DNA of 53,939 nt from contig JABDBN010000005.1 in assembly GCA_013288625.1 (NCBI GenBank), positions 1 through 53,939 of the forward strand, in the 5' to 3' direction. Position 1 is the first letter of the stretch; the number at the start of each line of letters is the position of its first letter. The notes under the pieces were generated by a model. That model had not been told where the DNA came from, did no database searches, and saw only the letters and a program-made list of their open reading frames with translations. The translations under genes were made by a program, and so were the position numbers. The DNA is from Alphaproteobacteria bacterium (GTDB lineage: Bacteria; Pseudomonadota; Alphaproteobacteria; Rickettsiales; Midichloriaceae). This document shows, in pieces, positions 17,277 to 25,795 of this stretch.

Positions 17277-18547
17277 ATGATGAAATTATCCTGGATGAAC
17301 TTCCTAAAACCTATAGTCTTCATTGTAGTTCTCTGGATTGTTGGAGTTGGCACAACTCTATACAATTCAATTAGTATAGTCAGGCTACCTACAGATAATT
17401 ACTTTAAGTCCCTTTCGCAGGACTTTAATTCAAACCATCTGAACCAGAAGAAGTATAGTATTGGGGTTGTCTACCCTCTTGGTTTCTTTGCTGAGCAGGA
17501 GGAGGCCCCGCGCATGTGTATAGCTGCCAAGAAGCTTGGTTGGGATTGTTATATTCTTGCCTATAATTGGATACCTCTTTTTGAGCATGAGAGTATTCAC
17601 AAACTCTACCAGTTTATCTGGAGCTGATTTACACGCATGATGGGTGTTGATTTTATCATTGAACTTCAACCGGCCTTTTCAGCTATATCACCACTGGATA
17701 AGATACCTACTTATCTAAAAATTGAGTATGATATGTCACACGCGCTTGAGACAATAGCAAAAAGCCCGAATGAGGATCCTGTAGAGTTTTTATTTAAAAA
17801 CCCCGAGATTCACGGTTATCGCTGGCGTTATATAGGTGATTACAGCGGTTATATCGATTCCGGCCACAGGTCTCAATGGCTGGATAAGATTGATTTGACA
17901 TTGTATTCTCATCCCGATTTAAAAAAGCCCCTTCCCTCACAACCAAACATAGAAGGCTTTCCCACGGTTTATTCTACAAATTTCATGCCGTTATCCTATA
18001 ACACTTATTCTATTGCGGCGACAGCTGGGACAAGCTGCGGAACTCTGACAAATACAAGAACATTATGACCACTTTAGAGGATAAGGGGTATCTTCAAGTT
18101 TATGGAGCCCCTAAGAAATGGGAATTTTTAAAGTCAGCGTATAAAGGTTTTATACCTGCCAATGGTTATAGCTTTATTAAAAAAATGCGAGAAGCTGGGG
18201 TGACTCTTATATTACATAGCTCTAACCATCTTAGGGATTCCATACCTACCAGCAGAATTTTCGAAGCTACAGCTGCAAGTACTGTTATAATCTCGGATCG
18301 CCATAAATTCGTAGAACAGGAATTTGGGGACTGCGTGCTTTATGTTGATACTAATCAATCAGCAGAGCATGTTAGTGAAGAGATTGATAACCATATGCAA
18401 TGGATCAAAAACAACCCGGATAAAGCTAGAGAACTAGCGCGATGCGCCCATCAAATATTTCAAAACCGGTTTACTTTTGAACAGCAGCTGCTCAATGTGG
18501 CTGCCGTCCAGGAAAGCCTGATGGACTCAGCTAGAAACAAAAACTAA
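17277..18547 (+). pseudogene. Broken glycosyltransferase gene (in-frame stop plus frameshift)
   Basis: Three ORF pieces form one protein. Piece 1 (17277-17627) has an N-terminal membrane anchor and stops at TGA 17625-17627. Piece 2 (17637-18068) continues in the same frame. Piece 3 (18065-18547) is in another frame, and its reading frame can be followed back to LFYCGDSWDKLRNSDKYKNI from about 18005, so a frameshift lies near 17990-18007. The C-terminal part has LHSSNHLRDSIPTSRIFEAT and FGDCVLYVD, the pattern of CgeB/Glyco_trans_1_2-type glycosyltransferases with a spore-protein-like GT-B fold. Known relatives transfer sugars from nucleotide donors. With two lesions it is probably inactive, unless one lesion is a sequencing error. 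Confidence 0.75.
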
Positions 18548-18554
18548 TCCTTAA

Positions 18555-19556
18555 TTATAAGTTACCCACAAGTTTGGTAATGTCGAGCATACGGTTGGAA
18601 AAGCCCCACTCATTATCGTACCAGGCTGCAACTCTCAGAAACTTGTCGCCAACAACTTTGGTCTGCGTCGCATCAAAGGAACAGCTTGCTGAGTTGTGGT
18701 TAAAATCAGTTGATACCAACTCCTCAGTGACATAATTAAGAATTTCAGGCATTTTATGCGCGGCTTCTTTAAAAGCATTATTTACGCTTTCTTTGCTGAC
18801 TGGCATAGACGTATTTACTTTGAGATCTACCAAAGACACATTTGGCACAGGAACTCGAATCGCCACCCCATCAAGCTTTCCTGCAAGTTCAGGAAGCACC
18901 AGCCCCAGAGCTTTGGCTGCCCCCGTAGATGAAGGTATCATCGAAAGCGCAGCGGCACGTGACCGCCTCTTATCTTTGTGTGAAGCATCGAGAAGGCTTT
19001 GATCGTTGGTATACGCATGCACTGTAGTCATAAAACCCTGCTCGATAGTAAATGTCTCATGCAGAACTTTGGCAACATGCGCCAGACAATTGGTGGTGCA
19101 AGAACCTATGGAAATCACTTGCTGAGAAGCATTTAAAAGCCGATCATTCACACCGTAGACAACAGTGGCATCAGCTCCATCGCAGGGAGCCGAAACTATA
19201 ACTTTTTTTGCGCCTGCTGTAAGATGTTTTGCTGCCAGATCGCGTTTGGTAAACGCTCCACTGCACTCAAGTACTATACCTACACCAAGTTGATTCCAGT
19301 CAATTTTTGCCGGATCTTTTTCCCTGATAACCTTGATTTGGGTGCTGCCAACCTCAAGAATGTCTTCACCTATTGCTTTAACATGCGGTAAGATTCCGTG
19401 CGTTGAATCATGCTTGAGAAGATGGGCATGAATATCGAGCTCGCCGAACCCAATATTGATCGCCAGGCACTGCAGATCCGATTCTTTCCGCGCAAGCAGC
19501 GCACGAAGAATGCATTTGCCAATTCTTCCAAAGCCATTAATTCCAAAAACTGTCAT
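18555..19556 (-). CDS. gap: Type I glyceraldehyde-3-phosphate dehydrogenase
   Basis: Cytoplasmic enzyme linking glyceraldehyde-3-phosphate and 1,3-bisphosphoglycerate (333 aa, standard). The Rossmann start FGINGFGRIGK, the active-site SIGSCTTNCLAHV (Cys153), TVHAYTNDQ and the C-terminal YDNEWGFSNRM are all intact. Two coenzyme-site features differ from NAD-specific enzymes: the acidic residue usually in AIND is replaced (LAINIGFGEL, residues 31-40), and the segment after TNDQSLL is DASHKD instead of the LPH type. Both resemble NADP-accepting GAPDHs such as cyanobacterial Gap2 and Bacillus GapB, which favour gluconeogenesis. The start ATG at 19556 has a GGA-containing site. It converges with the broken glycosyltransferase gene. 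Confidence 0.96.
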   Translation of the reverse strand: MTVFGINGFGRIGKCILRALLARKESDLQCLAINIGFGELDIHAHLLKHDSTHGILPHVKAIGEDILEVGSTQIKVIREKDPAKIDWNQLGVGIVLECSGAFTKRDLAAKHLTAGAKKVIVSAPCDGADATVVYGVNDRLLNASQQVISIGSCTTNCLAHVAKVLHETFTIEQGFMTTVHAYTNDQSLLDASHKDKRRSRAAALSMIPSSTGAAKALGLVLPELAGKLDGVAIRVPVPNVSLVDLKVNTSMPVSKESVNNAFKEAAHKMPEILNYVTEELVSTDFNHNSASCSFDATQTKVVGDKFLRVAAWYDNEWGFSNRMLDITKLVGNL

Positions 19557-19682
19557 ACTTTCATCCGATGATTATTATGTTTTGTATATGGCGAAAGCAT
19601 ATGTTATGCAAGTATTTTAACTATATAAGTCTAGGGCTTGATACAATTACCTGAACTGCATTTGAAATGCTCATTAATAACA

Positions 19683-22397
19683 TTATTCACGGGCACACTT
19701 TTCTCCCTTAGTTTCTTCCCTTAAAAAACGCCTAAAACTTTGCTCATTTATAAAAGATTCTATATGGATGCTATCGTCTCCTCTACAGCCAGCACTATAA
19801 CTAAAACTCAATTTTACAGATTCTGGTTCTTGATAGTACGTACTACTTTGAACTTCCCGAATAGCAGCGCTATCATAAAAATATTCCATAATTAAATTCA
19901 CTATAGGATTTCTTACTATAGGACTTTGCACCATAGGGCTTTTGGCAATCTCTTTAATAGAGAAAAAATTGCTAAGCCTTACAAATGTGTCTATTGCAAT
20001 GAAGGCATGTGTTTTTCCAAGCTTCTTAGCAAGAACACCCGGGGTGCAAACTTCATCTTTAAATTTAACCTGCCTTGGTAATAATTGTGGTTTTTCTTTT
20101 AGTTGCTCTCTAACTTGTTGTATTGGCGCAGAACACAAATACTCTACAATATTCTCATCTAAGAGTATTGCAAGGTGCAGAGCGCATTTTTTCGGATTGA
20201 TATTCACAGCATTCATAACCGCCATAATATTAAGGCAGACTATGGCTGCAGGACGCGTTTCTTCTTCACCCCATCCTTCATAAAAATATCCTGTACATTG
20301 AACCATTTCACTGGCCTTCCGAGGTTTTTTACCTTCTTTGGCAGGAAATTTCAATCCAACTCCAAGCTCAAAGAGCTTTACCGCAGCGCTTATTCCCCAT
20401 TTATTTGCGCATATTTTTACAATATTTTGAAGTATGAATATAGCTTCATTATTATCCACTTTAAATCTATGCGAACAATAAAAAGTGTTCCATATTATCC
20501 TGGAACCAGCATATTCCTCGAACTTTGCATGTTTTAAAAATGTTATTAAAAATCTGGCATTTACTTGGTTACGGTACATGTATTCAAATGTTGAAAATTT
20601 TGATATCCTTTTTATAGTATCAGCATCTAAACTAGGGTGCGCCCCTTCTTCGAACATCATTAGCGTTTTTTCAGGCAACACTTTGCGGTTTAATACAGCT
20701 CCATAATCGAGCAGTTCAGATGCGCATTGATCAAAATTTTTCGCTACAGCCCACTTTATTAAGGGTTCTACGACACCATCACAAGAATATAAGAAGCTAT
20801 TAGGTTGCCCGCCCTTTTCTAATAAAAGCTGGGTTGCTCTTAATTCATTAGACGAAACAGCAGTAACTAACAAACTTGAGTAAACTGTTTGAAGTGGCTT
20901 TTTACAATAGTTTTTTGGGAATTGAAATACGAAGTTGCAATAACCTCTCCCTGCCATAAATTGATAAAAATCGCCTTCATTATCAGAAACAATACCAGTA
21001 TAATAGAAAGTTAAAGGATAGTTAATTAAATCTCTACTTCCTTCATGGTCACTAATGGTATGAAAGTTGTCTATAATATATGCTACAATACTTAAATCTC
21101 TTTGCATTTCAGCTTCAGTTTTTTCTATACCAGTTTTTGTAAATGAACTGCGCATAAGACGAACGCATAGCATAAGCATGCTTTCTATATCCCATTCTTC
21201 CATACTTTCCAAGAACGAAGCATCACAGTCTTCGTCTATATTACTGAGAACATAACCACGGAATATTCTTAGCGCTTCCTTACGGTTTGTCACTTCATCT
21301 TGTGAAGAAGAAGATGATGATGAGGAGGAGGACGAAGAAGAAGATGATGATGAGGAGGACGAAGAAGATGATGATGATGAGGAGGAGGAGGATGCAGCAA
21401 CTTCTGTAGGCATATGAAAACATATATCTTCTTGCGTAGCTTCAAACAAAGGTGAATACCTTGACCCCGGCACCATTTCAACTTGTTTTTCTAATTGGGC
21501 TTGAGCTTGTAAAAACTCTATTGGCTCATTAATTTGACTCAAATGCCTGTCACGAGTATTAGCATAGCTAAGCAATAAATTTTCAGGTACATCAGCCCCT
21601 TGCTCGAATATAACAGACTTATGTGCCAGTCGATTTCTTTCTCTTCTAACCACATCGGCTCTATGGAGAAAACCGGCCACTTCTGAACAGACAGGTAAAT
21701 ATCGAGCTTGCCTTATGTTCTCACCTAGAAATTGCTTAGATAATATCACAAGCGCTTGCATAGGAAGAGACTGGTTTATATCCTTTACACTGGTTAAACA
21801 TTGATCTGTTACCTGCATTATCTCGTGGCAGTTTGAAAATAAATCTAAAAGAGAGTATGGGTTTGACCTTCTACCACCGGTATACTTATACCCACTAGAT
21901 TGAGATGCTAAATCTACATCGCATTTAAATGGCGCTCTTATCATTGTCTTCAGTGAAGCAGGAACACCAGCATACTGATCAATTACCGCTGTTAAAGCAG
22001 CCAGGGTTTCATTTGCTTCTCCTAAGATGACAGAACTAGCTGCTGTATCATAGCTTGAATGCAAGTAATAAAAACTCTTAAAATGGGCAACTGTGGAACG
22101 CAATACGAAACTTTTAAACTTGTTATGCCTGCTTTTACCATATATTCCTCCTAGGTCAGGATACTTCCTTCTAACCTCATAAGGAATGTTATCTAAAGCC
22201 GCACCTAAATTTTGATAATGAAGTTGAATCAAAGCTAAGATATCTAAGTTACCGTCATGTTTATAAAGCGGTATAACATGCATTAATATTGCAGCGTTAA
22301 AAATAGCGTTACTGATATTTATCAATGCATACTTATCTGGATCTGATAAAGCTGATTTATCAATAGCAGAATATATTTTATCATAATTGGCGCGCAT
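19683..22397 (-). CDS. Poly-serine, ankyrin-like protein with HEPN-like motif
   Basis: Large protein (904 aa from the ATG at 22397; upstream ATG at 22421 and TTG at 22448 are alternatives). The N-terminal 300 residues look all-helical and contain VVRRERNRLAHKS, with RNRLAH at residues 254-259. This is the RX4H pattern of HEPN nuclease domains. A run of 30 consecutive serines follows (21303-21392) as a flexible linker. The C-terminal half has ankyrin-like helices such as SSNELRATQLLLEKGGQPNS and a HLAILLDENIVEYLCS unit, but many units are degenerate. There is no signal peptide or membrane helix. The arrangement of two folded parts joined by a serine linker is typical of secreted multidomain proteins, but function is unknown. 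Confidence 0.65.
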   Translation of the reverse strand: MRANYDKIYSAIDKSALSDPDKYALINISNAIFNAAILMHVIPLYKHDGNLDILALIQLHYQNLGAALDNIPYEVRRKYPDLGGIYGKSRHNKFKSFVLRSTVAHFKSFYYLHSSYDTAASSVILGEANETLAALTAVIDQYAGVPASLKTMIRAPFKCDVDLASQSSGYKYTGGRRSNPYSLLDLFSNCHEIMQVTDQCLTSVKDINQSLPMQALVILSKQFLGENIRQARYLPVCSEVAGFLHRADVVRRERNRLAHKSVIFEQGADVPENLLLSYANTRDRHLSQINEPIEFLQAQAQLEKQVEMVPGSRYSPLFEATQEDICFHMPTEVAASSSSSSSSSSSSSSSSSSSSSSSSSSSSSSQDEVTNRKEALRIFRGYVLSNIDEDCDASFLESMEEWDIESMLMLCVRLMRSSFTKTGIEKTEAEMQRDLSIVAYIIDNFHTISDHEGSRDLINYPLTFYYTGIVSDNEGDFYQFMAGRGYCNFVFQFPKNYCKKPLQTVYSSLLVTAVSSNELRATQLLLEKGGQPNSFLYSCDGVVEPLIKWAVAKNFDQCASELLDYGAVLNRKVLPEKTLMMFEEGAHPSLDADTIKRISKFSTFEYMYRNQVNARFLITFLKHAKFEEYAGSRIIWNTFYCSHRFKVDNNEAIFILQNIVKICANKWGISAAVKLFELGVGLKFPAKEGKKPRKASEMVQCTGYFYEGWGEEETRPAAIVCLNIMAVMNAVNINPKKCALHLAILLDENIVEYLCSAPIQQVREQLKEKPQLLPRQVKFKDEVCTPGVLAKKLGKTHAFIAIDTFVRLSNFFSIKEIAKSPMVQSPIVRNPIVNLIMEYFYDSAAIREVQSSTYYQEPESVKLSFSYSAGCRGDDSIHIESFINEQSFRRFLREETKGEKCARE
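21303..21392 (-). repeat. Serine-codon microsatellite (30 Ser codons)
   Basis: Read on the minus strand, the tract is built of ordered blocks of synonymous serine codons: TCC x4, TCA x4, TCT x2, TCG; TCC x2, TCA x3, TCT x3, TCG; TCC x3, TCA x3, TCT x3, then TCA. The order C-A-T-G at the third position repeats with a period of about 27-33 bp. This implies a nested history of triplet slippage plus duplication of a longer unit. Confidence 0.9.
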
Positions 22398-22510
22398 AAT
22401 TAACCATCTACAATTGATCATTTCAGCGACAATTATAACCAAATTCAATAATCAAGTCAATTACCTAAGCATTATTGCGATAAATAATACTTAGTATAGA
22501 TTTTTTATAA

Positions 22511-23320
22511 TTAATCTTTGATGGATTTTACGCTTTTGATCCAGCGTTTATTATCCTTATCTGGATGAACAGACTTTATTTTCTCATCACTCCACTTATG
22601 CTCAATGTCTTCAAGAGGCTTTATATATTGCTTACTAGCCTCAACAATATCTGTATTAAATTTAGGCATAAGTTTCTTATAGAGATTATCGAACATCCAA
22701 AGCTCAGTCGCAGGAAATGCCTTATAGACTTCAGCGATATTAAAAGCATAGTCAGCCGCCTTCCCAGAAACTTCCTTTGCCATTGCAAGCAATTGGAAAT
22801 ATCGGGTAAATAATTCAGAACCTATCTGGTCTACAGGATAACCCTTTACCTCAGTAACCAAAACACCATTAATCGCCGAACCTAGAGATAAGTTGCCAAA
22901 ATTACGTCCCTTAATATCAGAAATTATGGCTTTTTTAAAACCTTCACCTAGTTGTACTTCAGCTTCTTTTTCTACCATATGTCCAATCTCATGAATTATT
23001 ACGTCTGGCGTAATTTTACGTATGGTAATTGTATATTCTTTTTTTGCAACAACTTTATTAAGAAGCTTATTAAATATACCACCTTCTATAGTCATGCAAT
23101 TCCCTTCATCCAGGTGGAACATCTCTTTAGGGGTGATTTTAAAATAGAGTTTTTTCTCATAAGCCTTGGACGCGACCAGATCCATCATCGGCTTAAATAT
23201 CTCATACTGATAAACTCTGGCAACCACTTCCATAAAGTTATCGATGAGAAAGCGTTCAGATGCAGTACTGACAGAGCGAATAATCTCCAGGGGATCTAGC
23301 CTCTTTACCAAACCTTTCAT
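22511..23320 (-). CDS. Putative HEXXH zinc metalloprotease, lethal-factor-like layout (269 aa)
   Basis: The family is not recognised with certainty. The centre carries TPDVIIHEIGHMVEKEAE with HEIGH at residues 110-114, a good zincin motif. About 55 residues later comes QIGSELFTRYFQLLA, whose Glu169 is a plausible third zinc ligand. HEXXH followed by a helix with E-x-F-x-x-x-F recalls the catalytic domain of anthrax-lethal-factor-like peptidases, but that is a weak analogy by eye. There is no signal peptide; the C-terminus is very basic (KSVHPDKDNKRWIKSVKSIKD). The gene starts 5 bp after the stop of an exported protein on the same strand, so the two are probably co-transcribed. Confidence 0.6.
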   Translation of the reverse strand: MKGLVKRLDPLEIIRSVSTASERFLIDNFMEVVARVYQYEIFKPMMDLVASKAYEKKLYFKITPKEMFHLDEGNCMTIEGGIFNKLLNKVVAKKEYTITIRKITPDVIIHEIGHMVEKEAEVQLGEGFKKAIISDIKGRNFGNLSLGSAINGVLVTEVKGYPVDQIGSELFTRYFQLLAMAKEVSGKAADYAFNIAEVYKAFPATELWMFDNLYKKLMPKFNTDIVEASKQYIKPLEDIEHKWSDEKIKSVHPDKDNKRWIKSVKSIKD

Positions 23321-23325
23321 AAAAC

Positions 23326-23928
23326 CTATTTATCTGGCTGAATCTCTAAGGTCTTTTTAGCAACTTTTTCAATACAGTTCAAGCCCATAATTTTAAGCCC
23401 TCCACCGGAAAGTTGCACGTTCATATTGCAATTTGCCGAGGTCAACATTTTCTCATATCTTTCTATGCCCATACTTGATGGAGCATCATACATAATCACT
23501 TCATCGGCATGAAATGAAACCAGAGCCTCAGTGGGCTTCGCCCCCAATTTAAACTGAATTTCACTTTGCCTGTAAAAGTACCTCGTAGGATTTCTGAGGA
23601 TTTTACTCATATAATCAACATACTCACCCCGGCTTAAATTAATACCCTCATTCTGCAGGACATTATCAGGATTATCGGGATCAATCAAAAAAGTTGTTTT
23701 AATGAAGCGTGCATCGCTATCTGCATAGAAATCAAAGAAGGATTTGATAGAATCAGGATCACGCTTATTAAAAATGTTCCTGATCTTCCCCAATAGATCA
23801 TTAACATTAGCCTCATTTATTTTTTTCTCAAGACTAGTATCCTGTTGCGTGCTGCCTCCCTGCGCAATTGCAGAGATACTTCCCAGCGTGATTAATGACA
23901 GAATTGTTACAGTTTTTAAAAACATCAT
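23326..23928 (-). CDS. Exported hypothetical protein (200 aa)
   Basis: The N-terminus MMFLKTVTILSLITLGSISAIAQGG is a clean Sec signal peptide with cleavage expected after AIA or AQ, so the product is periplasmic or beyond. The mature part begins with a low-complexity Q/S segment and a helix (LLGKIRNIFNKRDPDSIKSF), then alternating strands ending with two cysteines (SANCNMNV, GLNCIEKV) that could form a disulfide. The helix-then-sheet order recalls small NTF2/SnoaL-like domains, but I cannot confirm this. It is the first gene of a likely two-gene unit with the HEXXH protein. A divergent ABC exporter starts 86 bp away. Confidence 0.65.
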   Translation of the reverse strand: MMFLKTVTILSLITLGSISAIAQGGSTQQDTSLEKKINEANVNDLLGKIRNIFNKRDPDSIKSFFDFYADSDARFIKTTFLIDPDNPDNVLQNEGINLSRGEYVDYMSKILRNPTRYFYRQSEIQFKLGAKPTEALVSFHADEVIMYDAPSSMGIERYEKMLTSANCNMNVQLSGGGLKIMGLNCIEKVAKKTLEIQPDK

Positions 23929-24013
23929 TGACGGTTATTCAAGTTTAATATTAGAATCTCTACATCTATTTAACAAACAAGCACGGTGTGGGTCAACAAA
24001 AAGGTTTAAAATT

Positions 24014-25786
24014 ATGCTATTCCTTCCCAGAAGGCGATCAAAGTTTCTTAGTACTCTCATTCAAAAGCAAAAGCTTAGTTTCACTGCACTCCTAATCATC
24101 AACTCATTATTGGGCACAGTCTTACCTCTATTTTGTTATGAAGCTGTCTCAGAATTGGATAAGATTGTCTTGTTAGCAAGGCATAGAGATTTTAATGACA
24201 TACAAATAATGCCGGGTTTGTTTTGCATTTTAACCCTTGGCATCATGATAATTGTTTTGCATCATATGCGAAATATCCTCTCGGCATATTATTTCCCGAT
24301 GCTTGCAAGCAATTGTAGGGAACTTAGTTTCTCGCAAATACTTAGCAACAGCTATCAGTTTTTCAAAAGAAACCACGCCTCTCATACTATTGATATTATT
24401 AATAAGTTGTCTGATAAAACCGTGGATACTGCAAAATGGCTTTATTTAGCTGCGATGAACCTATCAGCGGTATTGGCTATTACTGTAATTTTAATTGTAA
24501 TCAATAAGTACTTAGCAATTATATTTTTAGTTTGGTGGCTTATAATTACTATAGTTTGCATTACCGGCTCCAACTTCATATGCAAATACATTTCTTCAGC
24601 GGATACTACCGCAAACACTTTTCACCATCAGGCAACAGATGCTATAGCAAATTATATAGAAGTCAGGCTAGGCAATAAAATTGACAAAGAGCATAACATC
24701 ATTAGAAGAAGAAATAACCACGTTTTCCAGTCCGTCAAAAGGATCGGTCTTTTCTTTTTTAATCTCGAGCTTGCGTGCTCTATATTTTCTATTGGAATAA
24801 TTGTTATTTTCATTTCCAACGCTATTTGGTTCTGGAATGAGCACTTCATTGTAACTCAAGACTTCGCTTTTCTTGCTATCTCTGTTATCTTTATTTACCT
24901 ATTGCCTGTACCATATTTGCGGGGCTGCATTGCCACCAGATCCGCTTATATTACAATTAGAGACCATTTAAAATATTTGACGAACTTTGCCAGCACAAGT
25001 GATAGCGCCAAAGCGAAGGATCTTACGGTTACCAAAGGCAAAATCGAATTTAAAAAAGTCACACTTAAATACCAACAAAATGATAATGTGTTCAAAGATA
25101 AAACTCTAACTATTCAAGCGGGGCAGAAGGTTGCACTGGTTGGGCTTTCCGGCAGCGGCAAAACCACTTTCAGCCACATGATTCTCCGGTTAATTAAAGT
25201 GACTTCAGGTAGAATATTCATCGATGGTCAGGATATCAGCAATGTTTCTCTTAAGTCACTTAATAACTCCATCACCATTCTCGAGCAGGAACCAAAGCTC
25301 TTTAAACGCAGCATTCGGGAGAATATCAGTTATGGCGTCAAAAACGCAAAAGAAGAAGATATTGTAGACGCAGCAATTAAAGCCTGCTGCCATGATTCCA
25401 TAATGAATCTTGATAAAGGTTATGACACTATTGTGGGCGAGCGTGGAGGCAAACTCACGCAGGGGCAGAAATATAGAATCCTCATTGCACGAGCCATTCT
25501 AAAAGACTCAGCAATCATTATTATTGATGAGCCTGATTTTGACCTCGATGCAATTTCTGCAAAGCAGATTAAGGAGGCTCTGGGCTATCTTTTTGCCAAA
25601 AAAACTGTTATCATCATCGCTCACTGGTTGGAGACCCTTAAGAAAGCCGACAGAATCTTGGTTTTCTCGAGAGGCACAATCGTTGAGGATGGTAATCACC
25701 AGGAGTTGCTTCGCTATGATGATGTCTATGCATCACTATGGTATATGCAGGACGGCGGTTATCTGCCTGGTACATTTGATAAATAA
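24014..25786 (+). CDS. ABC exporter half-transporter with degenerate signature motif
   Basis: Single-chain membrane domain plus ATPase domain (590 aa), as in MsbA-type exporters. Six hydrophobic helices fill residues 20-300. The ATPase has Walker A GLSGSGKTT, a Q-loop TILEQEPKLFKRSIRENI, Walker B AIIIIDEPDFDLD and an H-loop IIIAHWLET. The ABC signature is LTQGQ instead of LSGGQ, and the D-loop is FDLD instead of SALD. The frame extends upstream to 23744, but that part overlaps the opposite-strand gene; the ATG at 24014 is the sensible start. fabD follows after 9 bp. Substrate is unknown; lipid or peptide export fits the class. Confidence 0.85.
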   Translation: MLFLPRRRSKFLSTLIQKQKLSFTALLIINSLLGTVLPLFCYEAVSELDKIVLLARHRDFNDIQIMPGLFCILTLGIMIIVLHHMRNILSAYYFPMLASNCRELSFSQILSNSYQFFKRNHASHTIDIINKLSDKTVDTAKWLYLAAMNLSAVLAITVILIVINKYLAIIFLVWWLIITIVCITGSNFICKYISSADTTANTFHHQATDAIANYIEVRLGNKIDKEHNIIRRRNNHVFQSVKRIGLFFFNLELACSIFSIGIIVIFISNAIWFWNEHFIVTQDFAFLAISVIFIYLLPVPYLRGCIATRSAYITIRDHLKYLTNFASTSDSAKAKDLTVTKGKIEFKKVTLKYQQNDNVFKDKTLTIQAGQKVALVGLSGSGKTTFSHMILRLIKVTSGRIFIDGQDISNVSLKSLNNSITILEQEPKLFKRSIRENISYGVKNAKEEDIVDAAIKACCHDSIMNLDKGYDTIVGERGGKLTQGQKYRILIARAILKDSAIIIIDEPDFDLDAISAKQIKEALGYLFAKKTVIIIAHWLETLKKADRILVFSRGTIVEDGNHQELLRYDDVYASLWYMQDGGYLPGTFDK

Positions 25787-25795
25787 TGGGAGCTT

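Noticed and set aside
17625..17627. TGA read as tryptophan (alternative genetic code)
   Set aside because: Intact genes such as lolC end with TGA at the expected place and tryptophan is encoded by TGG throughout. The same gene also has a frameshift, so gene decay is the simpler reading.
23744..24013. N-terminal extension of the ABC exporter
   Set aside because: It overlaps the opposite-strand exported-protein gene and adds no recognisable segment; the ATG at 24014 opens directly into the membrane domain.
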